Source of the DNA: CAVXEH01 sp963805645
GTDB lineage: Bacteria; Chloroflexota; Limnocylindria; QHBO01
Assembly (NCBI GenBank): GCA_963805645.1
Contig: CAWDVA010000007.1
Span: 496,001-560,000, forward strand
Reading direction: 5' to 3'
Length of the DNA stretch: 64,000 nt
The notes under the pieces are model-generated. The model saw nothing but the letters and a program-made list of their open reading frames with translations, had not been told where the DNA came from and made no database searches. Shown here piece after piece: positions 1 through 6,936 of this stretch (the stretch's first letter is position 1; the number at the start of each line of letters is the position of its first letter). Both the position numbers and the translations under genes were made by a program.

Positions 1-139
1 GCAACGAACGGCTGAAGAGTCGCCCGGTCCGGCGCGACGGCCGCAGGCGCGCCTGCCGCAGCTGGGCCGCCTCGTCGAGGAGCTCGTTCTGGCGCAGGGT
101 GGCGAGGAGGCCGAAGTAGGTGGCGGCTCCCTTGGACAT
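1..139 (-). CDS. Hypothetical protein, N-terminal fragment (cut by window edge)
   Basis: This is the first 46 codons of a minus-strand gene that runs off the left edge. The start ATG (139-137) is preceded by a strong Shine-Dalgarno (AGGAGG, 4 nt spacing), which supports a real gene. The visible part begins MSKGAATYFGLLATLRQN and continues as a basic, probably helical segment rich in Arg, Leu and Gln; no family is recognised. It lies 47 bp downstream of the small membrane-protein ORF at 187-318 on the same strand, so the two may be co-transcribed from the divergent promoter region near 320-400. Confidence 0.55.
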   Translation of the reverse strand, partial: MSKGAATYFGLLATLRQNELLDEAAQLRQARLRPSRRTGRLFSRSL

Positions 140-186
140 GGTTCCTCCTGGGTCGGTTCCGCCCGGGTGCAGATCCCGGCGGGTGG

Positions 187-318
187 TCAGACGGACCGAT
201 TCGGTGCGTCGAGAATGGTCGGCCGGCTGTCCGCCCCCGATCGCAGTGCCGCGAGATCGAGCAACAGCACCAGCAGCAAGATCACAAACAAGACCATCAG
301 GACCGAAGCCTCCACCAC
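187..318 (-). CDS. Small single-span membrane protein (43 aa)
   Basis: A short minus-strand reading frame starts with tandem GTG codons (318-313) and ends with TGA at 189-187. It encodes a very hydrophobic stretch of about 18 residues near the N-terminus (MVLFVILLLVLLLDLAAL), then a polar tail ending in NRSV. This is the profile of a small bitopic membrane protein. There is no clear Shine-Dalgarno, but the start lies close to the divergent promoter region, so a leaderless or short-leader message is possible. The gene at 1-139 follows 47 bp downstream on the same strand. Function is unknown. The composition argues for a real gene, but a chance hydrophobic frame cannot be excluded. Confidence 0.4.
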   Translation of the reverse strand: MVEASVLMVLFVILLLVLLLDLAALRSGADSRPTILDAPNRSV

Positions 319-409
319 GAGCGGTAACTCGTATTTGTCAGTTCACTGGTTACAAGGGCAGTGTAGCAGTTCCGGGTAACTTGTCAACGGGCCTATACTG
401 GTTACAGCC
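319..409. promoter_or_regulatory. Divergent promoter/operator region with repeated GTAAC motifs
   Basis: This stretch separates the minus-strand small genes from the plus-strand CGNR regulator. It is AT-richer than its surroundings. It carries four copies of a GGTAAC/GTTACC-type hexamer in alternating orientation (323-328, 348-353, 375-380, 400-405). A TATACT box at 394-399 ends only 10 nt before the ATG at 410, so the regulator would have almost no leader. The repeats flank or overlap this box, which suggests an operator, perhaps autoregulatory. No convincing -35 element was found. Confidence 0.4.
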
Positions 410-1087
410 ATGCCAGCCAGCAGCGACACGATCACCGAGCCGCAGAGCTCCGAGGACCTCTTCGTTGCGTTCGCCAATACCCTCCGCTTCGAGCGTGGCG
501 AGCCCATCGAGGAGCTCGTTGATGCGGATGCCCTCCTGGCCTGGCTCCGCGAGCAGGGGCTGATCAGCGACCGTGCCCGCGCCGCGGAGGGCCAGCGGCT
601 GGCGCACGACGCAGAGGAGGCGACGCGCAGGATCGAGCGCTTTCGCCACCTGCGCGCCCTGCTGCGGGTGATGGCCTCGCGGCTCAGCAGCGGAGAGCGG
701 CCGTCGCGGGACCAGATCCGCCAGCTGAACCACGTGCTCCGCCACGGGCTCCACTTCCACCGGCTGCAGCTCGACGCCGATGAGGCCCGGTACTCCGTGG
801 CCCAGGTCGGGGATCGGCTCGACCAGGCGCGAGCGGTGATCGCCGGCTCCTTCGCATCGTTCCTCGCGGACGAGGATCCGTCCCGCCTCCGGGTATGCGC
901 CAACGAGGGATGTCGCGAGGTGTACATCGATCGCTCCCCCACCGGGCGGCGCCGATGGTGCGACATGCGGACCTGCGGAAACCAGGCAAAGGTCGCGCGG
1001 CATCGCGCGCGGGCACGAGCCGCTGCACAGAAACCCGGTGCGGAGCCGGCCGATTCGAGGGTTTCGGTCTCCGCCGCGTCCGACTAG
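410..1087 (+). CDS. ABATE/CGNR zinc-finger transcriptional regulator
   Basis: The 225-residue protein has the two-part layout of the ABATE-CGNR family (putative stress-induced transcription regulators). A helical N-terminal ABATE-like domain covers roughly residues 10-150. A C-terminal CGNR zinc finger covers about 160-205, with the motifs RVCANEGCREVYID and RRWCDMRTCGNQAK, whose cysteines (C-x4-C, then C-x4-C of CGNQ) should bind zinc. The basic tail after the finger is typical. The ATG start has no Shine-Dalgarno, but a TATACT box ends 10 nt upstream, compatible with leaderless translation. Ligand and targets are unknown; autoregulation through the upstream GTAAC repeats is inferred. Confidence 0.8.
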   Translation: MPASSDTITEPQSSEDLFVAFANTLRFERGEPIEELVDADALLAWLREQGLISDRARAAEGQRLAHDAEEATRRIERFRHLRALLRVMASRLSSGERPSRDQIRQLNHVLRHGLHFHRLQLDADEARYSVAQVGDRLDQARAVIAGSFASFLADEDPSRLRVCANEGCREVYIDRSPTGRRRWCDMRTCGNQAKVARHRARARAAAQKPGAEPADSRVSVSAASD

Positions 1088-1269
1088 AATGTCGGCGGCC
1101 CGATGGCGTCTGCCGTCGGCACCCGTGCCAAATCCGCAGCCGAGGCCGCAGCACAGCACCCGTGGACGCCGGTTCCTGTAGACCCGAACCACGCGCGCGC
1201 TCCGGATGCCGGGATTCCCGGAGGACGGTCGCCTAGCGTCGATCCGACGCGACTGTCTTTCGCGACCTG

Positions 1270-1322
1270 ACGACCACCCGCGCGCGCCACCGCAGCAGCA
1301 GACGCGACAGCGAGGTGGTCGT
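1270..1322 (+). promoter_or_regulatory. Leader hairpin overlapping the ribosome-binding site of the metal operon
   Basis: A perfect 9-bp inverted repeat, ACGACCACC (1270-1278) and GGTGGTCGT (1314-1322), can pair across a 35-nt loop just before the ATG at 1326. The right arm contains the likely Shine-Dalgarno (GAGGTGG, 1312-1318), so pairing would hide it. The rest of the 238-bp gap (1088-1325) shows only a weak inverted repeat around the stop of the preceding gene, and no obvious M-box. The regulatory role is inference. Confidence 0.35.
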
Positions 1323-1325
1323 TCC

Positions 1326-2594
1326 ATGCTCTTCCTGAGCCAGCTCATCGGCAAGCCGGTCCTGGACCGGGTCGGCGAGCCCTTCGGCGGGGTTCGCGAC
1401 CTGATCGTGGCCCTTGGCGAGCGCTATCCGCCCGTCACCGGGCTGGTCGTCCGCGTTGCCGGCGGCCGGGAGATCTTCCTGCCGTGGAGCGATGTCAACG
1501 AGATCGAGGCCTCGGGGGCGCGGCTGCACACGTCGAGCATCGATATCACCAGCTTCCGCCAGCGCCCCAACGAGATCCGCCTGTGGCTCGACCTGCAGGA
1601 CAAGCAGATCGTGGACGTTACCGGCCGCAAGATCGTGCGGGTCAACGACATCCAGCTGGCCCCGGTCCGCGGGCGCCTGCGCCTGGTGGCGGTGGACGTC
1701 GGACTTGCCGGCATCCTGCGACGCCTCGGCCTGTCGGGCCCGGGGGAACGGCTGGCCCGCGCGCTGCACCTGCCGATCGAGAACTACATCGAGTGGGAGG
1801 ATGTCGACCCTGTCGAGTCGAGCGTGAGCTCGCTGAAGCTGCGTGTCCCCCACCAGGCCCTGTCGACCCTGCACCCCGCGGACGTGGCCCACATCGTCGA
1901 GCAGCTCGCGCCACGCGACCGCGCAGGCATCCTCGCCTCCCTCGACGACGAGCGGGCGGCGGACGTCATCGAGGAGCTGTCCGCCGAGGACCAGGTCGAC
2001 GTCCTCGAGGCACTGCCCATCGAGACCGCGGCGGACATCCTGGAGGAGATGGGACCCGATGACGCAGCGGACCTCCTCGCGGATCTGTCCGAGGAGCGCC
2101 AGGCCGAGCTCCTCTCCGCCATGGAGCCTGACGAGGCCGAGGAGGTGCGCGAGCTGCTCGCCTACGGCGAGGAGACAGCCGGCGGCCTGATGACCACCGA
2201 CTTCATCACCGTCTCGGCCCACGAGACTGCGCAGCAGGTTATCGACCGGCTCCGCGAGCTCCGGCCCGACAGCGACCACGCCTACTACCTGTACGTCCTC
2301 GATGCTGACGGCGTCCTGGTCGGCACGGTGACCCTCCGCGGGCTGATCATCGCCACCCCGGAGACCCCGATCTCCGAGATCACCCGGCCGGAGCCGATCT
2401 CCGTCGGCCTCGAGACCGACGCCGACGAGGTGGCGCACGCCATCGCCCGCTACAACCTGCTGGCACTCCCCGTGGTGGATGAGGCCGGCCGGATGCAGGG
2501 GGTCGTCACCGTCGACGACGCCATGGAGCGCGCGCTCGGCGAGGAATGGCGCAGGCGTCTTCCGGAGCTCTTCGAGCCGGCCGAGGAGAAGTGA
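1326..2594 (+). CDS. PRC-barrel / MgtE intracellular-domain / CBS protein without membrane domain
   Basis: This 422-residue soluble protein starts with two PRC-barrel-like segments (about 1-150). An MgtE-N superhelical domain of repeated D-x-A-D-I-hydrophobic units follows (about 175-280), for example HPADVAHIVEQL and DDAADLLADL, and then a CBS pair (about 285-410, beginning GGLMTTDFITV). MgtE channels carry a five-helix pore after the CBS domains; here the protein simply stops, so it is a detached cytosolic Mg2+ sensor. Its stop overlaps the GTG of the next gene (GTGA), a NRAMP-type transporter, so it probably gates or senses for that protein. ATG 1326 was chosen because it follows GAGGTGG and starts the PRC domain. 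Confidence 0.85.
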   Translation: MLFLSQLIGKPVLDRVGEPFGGVRDLIVALGERYPPVTGLVVRVAGGREIFLPWSDVNEIEASGARLHTSSIDITSFRQRPNEIRLWLDLQDKQIVDVTGRKIVRVNDIQLAPVRGRLRLVAVDVGLAGILRRLGLSGPGERLARALHLPIENYIEWEDVDPVESSVSSLKLRVPHQALSTLHPADVAHIVEQLAPRDRAGILASLDDERAADVIEELSAEDQVDVLEALPIETAADILEEMGPDDAADLLADLSEERQAELLSAMEPDEAEEVRELLAYGEETAGGLMTTDFITVSAHETAQQVIDRLRELRPDSDHAYYLYVLDADGVLVGTVTLRGLIIATPETPISEITRPEPISVGLETDADEVAHAIARYNLLALPVVDEAGRMQGVVTVDDAMERALGEEWRRRLPELFEPAEEK

Positions 2595-3904
2595 GCCGGA
2601 TCGCCGTTCCCCGCCGGATCCGCCGTGCGCAGCGGTCGCTCCGCGATCGGCTGCCGAACTTCCGCACCCACCGGACCGGGCTCCTGGCGTTCCTGGGCGT
2701 GCTGGGCCCCGGCCTCATCGCCGGGCTGGCGGGCAACGACGCCGGCGGCATCTTCACCTACTCGGTGCTGGGCGCCCAGACCGGGCTCCAGTTCATCTGG
2801 CTGCTGCCCATCACCACGGTCATGCTCGTCATCGTGCTGGAGATGGCGGCCCGCATGGGCGCCGTCTCCGGCCAGGGCCTGGGAGATCTCATCCGCGATG
2901 ACTTCGGCATCCGCTGGACGCTGTTCGCCATGGTCGTGCTGCTCATCGCCAACGGGTCGAACATCGCCGCCGAGTTCGCGGGCGCCGCGGCGGCACTCGA
3001 GATCTTCGGCATTCCGCGCTGGGCGGTGGTGCCGGTCGTGGCTGCCGGGATCTGGGCGCTGGTGGTCTTTGCCAGCTACCGTGTCGTGGAGCGCGTGTTC
3101 CTCTCGGTGGCCGTCGTCTTCGTGGCCTACATCGTCAGCGCCGTCGTCGCCGGGCCGGACTGGGGCGAGGTCGGCCGCTCGCTCGTCACCCCGTCCATCG
3201 ACTGGGCACCCAACAGCCTTCTCCTCATGGTCGCCACCGTCGGCACCACGGTCACCCCGTACATGTTCTTCTACCTGCAGTCGTCGGTCGCCGACAAGGG
3301 CCTGGGGCCCGAGGAGCTGGGGATGGAGCGGGCGGACGCCATCCTGGGCGGGATCTGGACCAACGCCATTGCGCTCTTCATCGTCGTCGTCACCGCGGTG
3401 ACCCTCTTCGGACGCGGCCTGGAGCTGACCAATGCCGCCGATGCCGCGCAGGCGCTGGCCCCGGTCGCGGGCAAGTTCGCCGAGGCCCTGTTCGCCTTCG
3501 GGCTGTTCGGCGCGTCGATCCTGGCGGCGACGGTCATGCCGCTGACCACCAGCTACACGGTCTGCGAGTCGTTCGGCTGGGAATCGGGCGTGTCGCGCAA
3601 GTTCGGCGAGGCGCCGGTCTTCATGGGCCTGTACACCGCCCTGATCGTGATCGGCGCGCTCGTCGTCCTCGTTCCGGGAATGCCGCTCACCGGGCTCATC
3701 ATCCTGAGCCAGAATCTCAACGGTATCCTGCTCCCGATCATCCTGGTGTTCATGCTCCGACTCGCCAACAATCCCCGCATCATGGGCAGCCACACCAACC
3801 CGCGCTGGCTCAACGTGCTCGGCTGGGGGCTCACCGGCATGGTCACCCTCCTGACCCTCGTGCTCTTCGGCAGCGCCCTCGCCGGACTGGTGGGCATCGG
3901 ATGA
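2591..3904 (+). CDS. NRAMP-family divalent metal transporter, NRAMP-related Mg2+ type (NRMT-like)
   Basis: The 437-residue integral membrane protein has about 11 hydrophobic helices and the NRAMP/LeuT-type start GPGLIAGLAGND. In Mn/Fe transporters helix 1 carries D-P-G-N; here the site reads D50-A-G-G. The helix-6 M-P-H motif with the metal-binding methionine is replaced by T222-P-Y. These are the kinds of change known from the NRAMP-related Mg2+ transporter clade, so Mg2+ uptake is a better guess than Mn2+ or Fe2+. The GTG start overlaps the upstream MgtE-N/CBS gene (GTGA) and the stop overlaps corA (ATGA), giving a tightly coupled metal operon. The basic N-terminus (about 30 residues) is cytosolic. 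Confidence 0.8.
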   Translation: MSRIAVPRRIRRAQRSLRDRLPNFRTHRTGLLAFLGVLGPGLIAGLAGNDAGGIFTYSVLGAQTGLQFIWLLPITTVMLVIVLEMAARMGAVSGQGLGDLIRDDFGIRWTLFAMVVLLIANGSNIAAEFAGAAAALEIFGIPRWAVVPVVAAGIWALVVFASYRVVERVFLSVAVVFVAYIVSAVVAGPDWGEVGRSLVTPSIDWAPNSLLLMVATVGTTVTPYMFFYLQSSVADKGLGPEELGMERADAILGGIWTNAIALFIVVVTAVTLFGRGLELTNAADAAQALAPVAGKFAEALFAFGLFGASILAATVMPLTTSYTVCESFGWESGVSRKFGEAPVFMGLYTALIVIGALVVLVPGMPLTGLIILSQNLNGILLPIILVFMLRLANNPRIMGSHTNPRWLNVLGWGLTGMVTLLTLVLFGSALAGLVGIG

Positions 3905-4935
3905 GGCAGCGCTCCCCCATCACCACCGCCCTCGGTGGCGTCCGCAACCTGCCGCTGCGCCTCCGGCGCGCGCCCCGGCGTCACGGGCCGGAGCCGGGGG
4001 ACGAGGCGGCACTGGAGCCCCGCCCCGAGATCGTCGACGCTCCAGACCTGCGCTGGATCAACATCGAGTCGCCGCGCCTGGCCGACCGGCTCTGGCTGGC
4101 GGAGAACTTCGCCTTCCACGAGCTCGACATCGAGGACGTCGCCAGCCACAACCAGCGGCCCAAGCTGGACACCTATCCCGAGTACCTGTTCCTGGTCATG
4201 CAGTTCCCGTCCTACAACAAGGAGACCGGCCGCCTCGACGCCGCGGAGCTGGACATCTTCGTGGGGCCGGACTTCCTCATCAGCCTCCCCAACGAGCCGA
4301 TACCGCCCCTCCGCAGCCTGTTCGAGCGCGCCCAGTCCCGCGACGACGTCCGCGACGAGCTCATGACCCACGGGTCGGGCCGCCTCCTGTACGAGATCCT
4401 CGACCGCTGCGTCGACGCCGGCTTCCCGATGCTGGGTCAGATCGGCCGCAAGCTGAGCCGCATCGAGAACGAGATCTTCGAGGGGCGCAGCCGCGAGATC
4501 GTCCGGGACATCAGCAACGCCAAGCAGGAGATCATCAACTTCCGGGCGGTGATCCGCCCCCAGCGCCTGGTGTTCCGGGACCTCGAGCGGGTGAAGCTGC
4601 GCTACCTGCCGGAGGAGATGGACCTCTACTTCGACGACCTCACCGATGCCTCCGAGCGCATCTGGGACGTGCTCGAGAACTTCAAGGAGATCGTCGAGGG
4701 GCTGGAGGACACCAACGAGTCGGTCCTCTCCCACCGCCTGAACGATGTGCTGCGCATCCTCACCGCCGTGACCGTCATCCTGCTGCCGCTGACGCTGGTG
4801 ACCGGCTTCTTCGGCATGAACGTGGGGTTCCCCGGGGATCCGCGGGCGCCCGCCTACTTCTGGGGGGTCGTGATCGCCATGGCGGCGATGCTCGTGGCCC
4901 TGGTCGTCTTCTTCCGCCGGCGCGGCTGGCTCTAG
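3901..4935 (+). CDS. corA: CorA family magnesium/cobalt transporter
   Basis: The 344-residue protein has the full CorA layout. A large alpha/beta cytosolic domain is followed by a long stalk helix (about 210-270) and two C-terminal transmembrane helices. The signature GMN sits at the end of the first helix (TGFFGMNVGFPGD). The positively charged C-terminus RRRGWL matches the family's basic ring. CorA forms pentameric channels for Mg2+ influx. The start ATG overlaps the stop of the NRAMP-type gene (ATGA). Having a CorA, an NRMT-like carrier and a soluble MgtE/CBS sensor in one operon is unusual and points to linked control of Mg2+ entry. The N-terminal 30 residues are basic and variable. Confidence 0.93.
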   Translation: MRQRSPITTALGGVRNLPLRLRRAPRRHGPEPGDEAALEPRPEIVDAPDLRWINIESPRLADRLWLAENFAFHELDIEDVASHNQRPKLDTYPEYLFLVMQFPSYNKETGRLDAAELDIFVGPDFLISLPNEPIPPLRSLFERAQSRDDVRDELMTHGSGRLLYEILDRCVDAGFPMLGQIGRKLSRIENEIFEGRSREIVRDISNAKQEIINFRAVIRPQRLVFRDLERVKLRYLPEEMDLYFDDLTDASERIWDVLENFKEIVEGLEDTNESVLSHRLNDVLRILTAVTVILLPLTLVTGFFGMNVGFPGDPRAPAYFWGVVIAMAAMLVALVVFFRRRGWL

Positions 4936-4941
4936 GGCAGG

Positions 4942-5040
4942 TCAGGCGCCGATGGGGTGCCAGACCGTCTTGGTCTCGACGAACAGCCCGATGAGGTACG
5001 GCGACTGGGCACCGGGGTCCAGCCAGTCGTAGCGCGGCCT
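4942..5040 (-). pseudogene. Possible remnant of an aldehyde dehydrogenase 3' end
   Basis: The gap between corA and the BMC regulator (4936-5300) holds no convincing complete gene. On the minus strand, its 5' part encodes a tail ending GLFVETKTVWHPIGA followed by TGA. That tail closely resembles the C-terminus of NAD-dependent aldehyde dehydrogenases (ETKTVW is a common ending). Upstream the frame continues open to about 5250 but reads as low-complexity Arg-rich sequence without ALDH motifs. A decayed ALDH fragment is the simplest reading; coincidence is possible. The rest of the gap is the regulator's promoter region. Confidence 0.35.
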
Positions 5041-5209
5041 GGCCACGACCTCGACTCGGCTCCGGCCACGGCGCGGCCGGACTGCAACGGCCGCGACTGT
5101 CCGACGTGAATTCAGACCGACCGTCGGCCTAAGACGCACGCGGACAGCCGCCCCCGGGCCGATGGTCACCATCGACCGATCCGGATGGCCCGTTCGGCCC
5201 CATGGGGTC

Positions 5210-5281
5210 TTGACAAAGCGGCAGTTGCGTGGGAGCCTCAGGCCGCACATATGTGCACCATGATGCTCAGTTGTGCTGAGC
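5210..5281 (+). promoter_or_regulatory. Promoter/operator region of the microcompartment operon
   Basis: A consensus -35 hexamer TTGACA lies at 5210-5215, but no good -10 is seen 16-18 bp downstream. Two dyads follow: the perfect 12-bp palindrome GCACATATGTGC (5245-5256) and GCTCAG-N5-CTGAGC (5265-5281). Both sit between the putative promoter and the regulator start at 5301. They are the best candidates for binding of the SorC-type regulator encoded next, or of a second factor. The role is inferred. Confidence 0.4.
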
Positions 5282-5300
5282 TGACCGGAGACAGGACATC

Positions 5301-6281
5301 TTGCTAACGATGACGGGCCGGCGGACCAGCGGCAGCGACGCGCGCCAGATGGTGCGCATCACGCAGCTCTACTACCGCATGCACCTCAGCCAGAAGCAGA
5401 TCGGCGAGCGCCTCGGCCTCAGCCGCTTCCAGGTCGGCCGGCTCCTGGCCCGGGCGCTGCGCGAGGACATCGTCAGCATCGAGATCCGGCACCCTGTCGC
5501 CCGCCTGATCGAGCTCGAGGATGCCCTCGCAGAGCGGTTCGGTCTCAGGACAGCCATCGTCGTGGACGTCCCGACGTCGACCTCCGAGAAGGCGGCCGAG
5601 CAGCTCGCCCGCGAGGCCGTCGCGGGCGCCGCGGCGCGCTTCCTCGCCGACCTCCACCCGAGCGGCTCGATCGGAGTCTCCTGGGGTCGGACGATGCTCG
5701 AGCTGGCGCGCCAGCTCGAACCTGGCTGGACGAGCGCCACCGAGGTCGTCCAGCTGAACGGCGCCACCTCCCTTTCGGCCGAGCCGACGCGTGCCAACGA
5801 GATCGCGGAGCGGTTCGGCGCGACGACCGGGGCCGCGATCCGGATGCTCGCCGCGCCGGCGATCGTGGGCAGCCCGGCGCTGCGGCGGGCACTCGAGGAT
5901 GACCCCTCGGTCGGGGCAACGATCGACGCTGCCCGAGCCACCGCGACCGCGATCTTCTCCCTCGGCGTCCTGACCCCGCAGAGCGTCCTCGTCGGATCGG
6001 GCTTTCTCACCCCCGGGGACGTGACAGATCTCCGGGCGGCGGGCGCGGTGGGCGACATCGTCGGCCGCTTCCTGCGCGTGGACGGCGCCACCGCCTCGCC
6101 GGAGCTGGACCAGCGGACCGTGGGACTTCCCCTTGCCGACGTGGCCGCCAAGCCGATCTCGATCGGCGTGGCGGCGGGCGCCGGCCGCGGGCCGATCGCG
6201 CTGGGCGCGCTGCGCGGCCGCTACATCAACGTCCTGGTCGCCGACGCCGACACGGCGCAGTGGGTGATCGACCATGGCTGA
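5301..6281 (+). CDS. SorC-family sugar-binding transcriptional regulator of the BMC operon
   Basis: The 326-residue protein starts with a helix-turn-helix (about 18-60; LSQKQIGERLGLSRFQVGRL). A SorC/DeoR-type sugar-phosphate-binding domain follows, with conserved pieces such as GVSWGRTM and a late GDIVGRF. SorC regulators sense phosphorylated sugars, which fits the enzymes encoded next. A GGAGA element at 5287-5291 is better spaced for the TTG at 5301 than for the ATG at 5310 (323 aa), so the start is uncertain. It overlaps rpiB by 8 bp and heads the whole shell/enzyme operon, so it likely controls its own transcription through the dyads at 5245-5281. Activator or repressor action cannot be told from sequence. 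Confidence 0.88.
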   Translation: MLTMTGRRTSGSDARQMVRITQLYYRMHLSQKQIGERLGLSRFQVGRLLARALREDIVSIEIRHPVARLIELEDALAERFGLRTAIVVDVPTSTSEKAAEQLAREAVAGAAARFLADLHPSGSIGVSWGRTMLELARQLEPGWTSATEVVQLNGATSLSAEPTRANEIAERFGATTGAAIRMLAAPAIVGSPALRRALEDDPSVGATIDAARATATAIFSLGVLTPQSVLVGSGFLTPGDVTDLRAAGAVGDIVGRFLRVDGATASPELDQRTVGLPLADVAAKPISIGVAAGAGRGPIALGALRGRYINVLVADADTAQWVIDHG

Positions 6282-6936
6282 CCGCATCGTGCCGAGTGAA
6301 GAGCTGGTCCGGCAGCTTGTGGAGCGCGCGCTGGACAGGCAGGTGGCCTCGGGCGTCCGCGAAGGGACGGGCGCCAGCGAGTTGACGGCGCCGGCGAGCG
6401 CGGGAGAGTCCCCAACTCCCATCGTGCCGGCCACGGCTCCCGGGGCGGCGGCCGGCGGCGGGCGAACCGTCGCGATCGGCGCTGACCACGGCGGATTCCC
6501 ACTCAAGCAGGCCCTGGTCAGGGCCCTCGCAGACAAGGGCTACGCGGTCAGCGACTGCGGCACGACCTCGACCGAGTCCGTCGATTACCCGGACTTCGCG
6601 TATGCCGTCGCCCAGCTCGTGGCGAGCGGGACGTGCACCTACGGAATCGTTGTCGACGGGGCCGGGATCGGATCCGCGATGGTGGCCAACAAGGTGCCTG
6701 GTGTGCGGGCTGCCAACGCCCACGACACCTCGATGGCCCGCAATGCCCGCGAGCACAACTACGCCAACGTGCTGACCCTCGGCGCCCGGATGATCGGCGA
6801 GGGGCTCGCGCTCGAGGTCACGGACACCTTCCTCGCCACGCCCTGGGGCGCGGAACGCCACGGCAATCGCGTGGCCAAGATCACTGCCATCGAACAGCAA
6901 TACGTCCAAACCCGACCGGAGGAGCAGCCCAGATGA
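6274..6936 (+). CDS. rpiB: RpiB/LacAB-family sugar-phosphate isomerase with N-terminal BMC-targeting helix
   Basis: The 220-residue protein has a RpiB core (about 64-210) after a 60-residue extension. The extension holds an amphipathic helix (EELVRQLVERALDRQV, residues 9-24) and a Gly/Ala/Pro/Ser linker, the form of an encapsulation peptide. The core shows IGADHGG, DYPDFA, the turn DGAGIG and REHNYANVL. In E. coli RpiB the base is a cysteine at the place where this protein has Asp128 (D-G-A-G-I-G instead of C-G-T-G-V-G), so catalysis or substrate may differ from ribose-5-phosphate/ribulose-5-phosphate exchange. It overlaps the regulator and deoC (ATGA). It is probably a compartment lumen enzyme. 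Confidence 0.88.
   Translation: MADRIVPSEELVRQLVERALDRQVASGVREGTGASELTAPASAGESPTPIVPATAPGAAAGGGRTVAIGADHGGFPLKQALVRALADKGYAVSDCGTTSTESVDYPDFAYAVAQLVASGTCTYGIVVDGAGIGSAMVANKVPGVRAANAHDTSMARNAREHNYANVLTLGARMIGEGLALEVTDTFLATPWGAERHGNRVAKITAIEQQYVQTRPEEQPR

Noticed and set aside
1233..2438. Long antisense frame (401 aa) opposite the MgtE-N/CBS gene
   Set aside because: Typical shadow frame of GC-rich DNA, with His/Gln/Asp/Val-rich composition and no domain. The plus-strand gene has clear domains.
4942..5250. Intact 102-aa gene on the minus strand
   Set aside because: Only the last part resembles a known protein end (ALDH tail); the upstream part is low-complexity and the start lies inside the BMC promoter region. 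Treated as a remnant instead.
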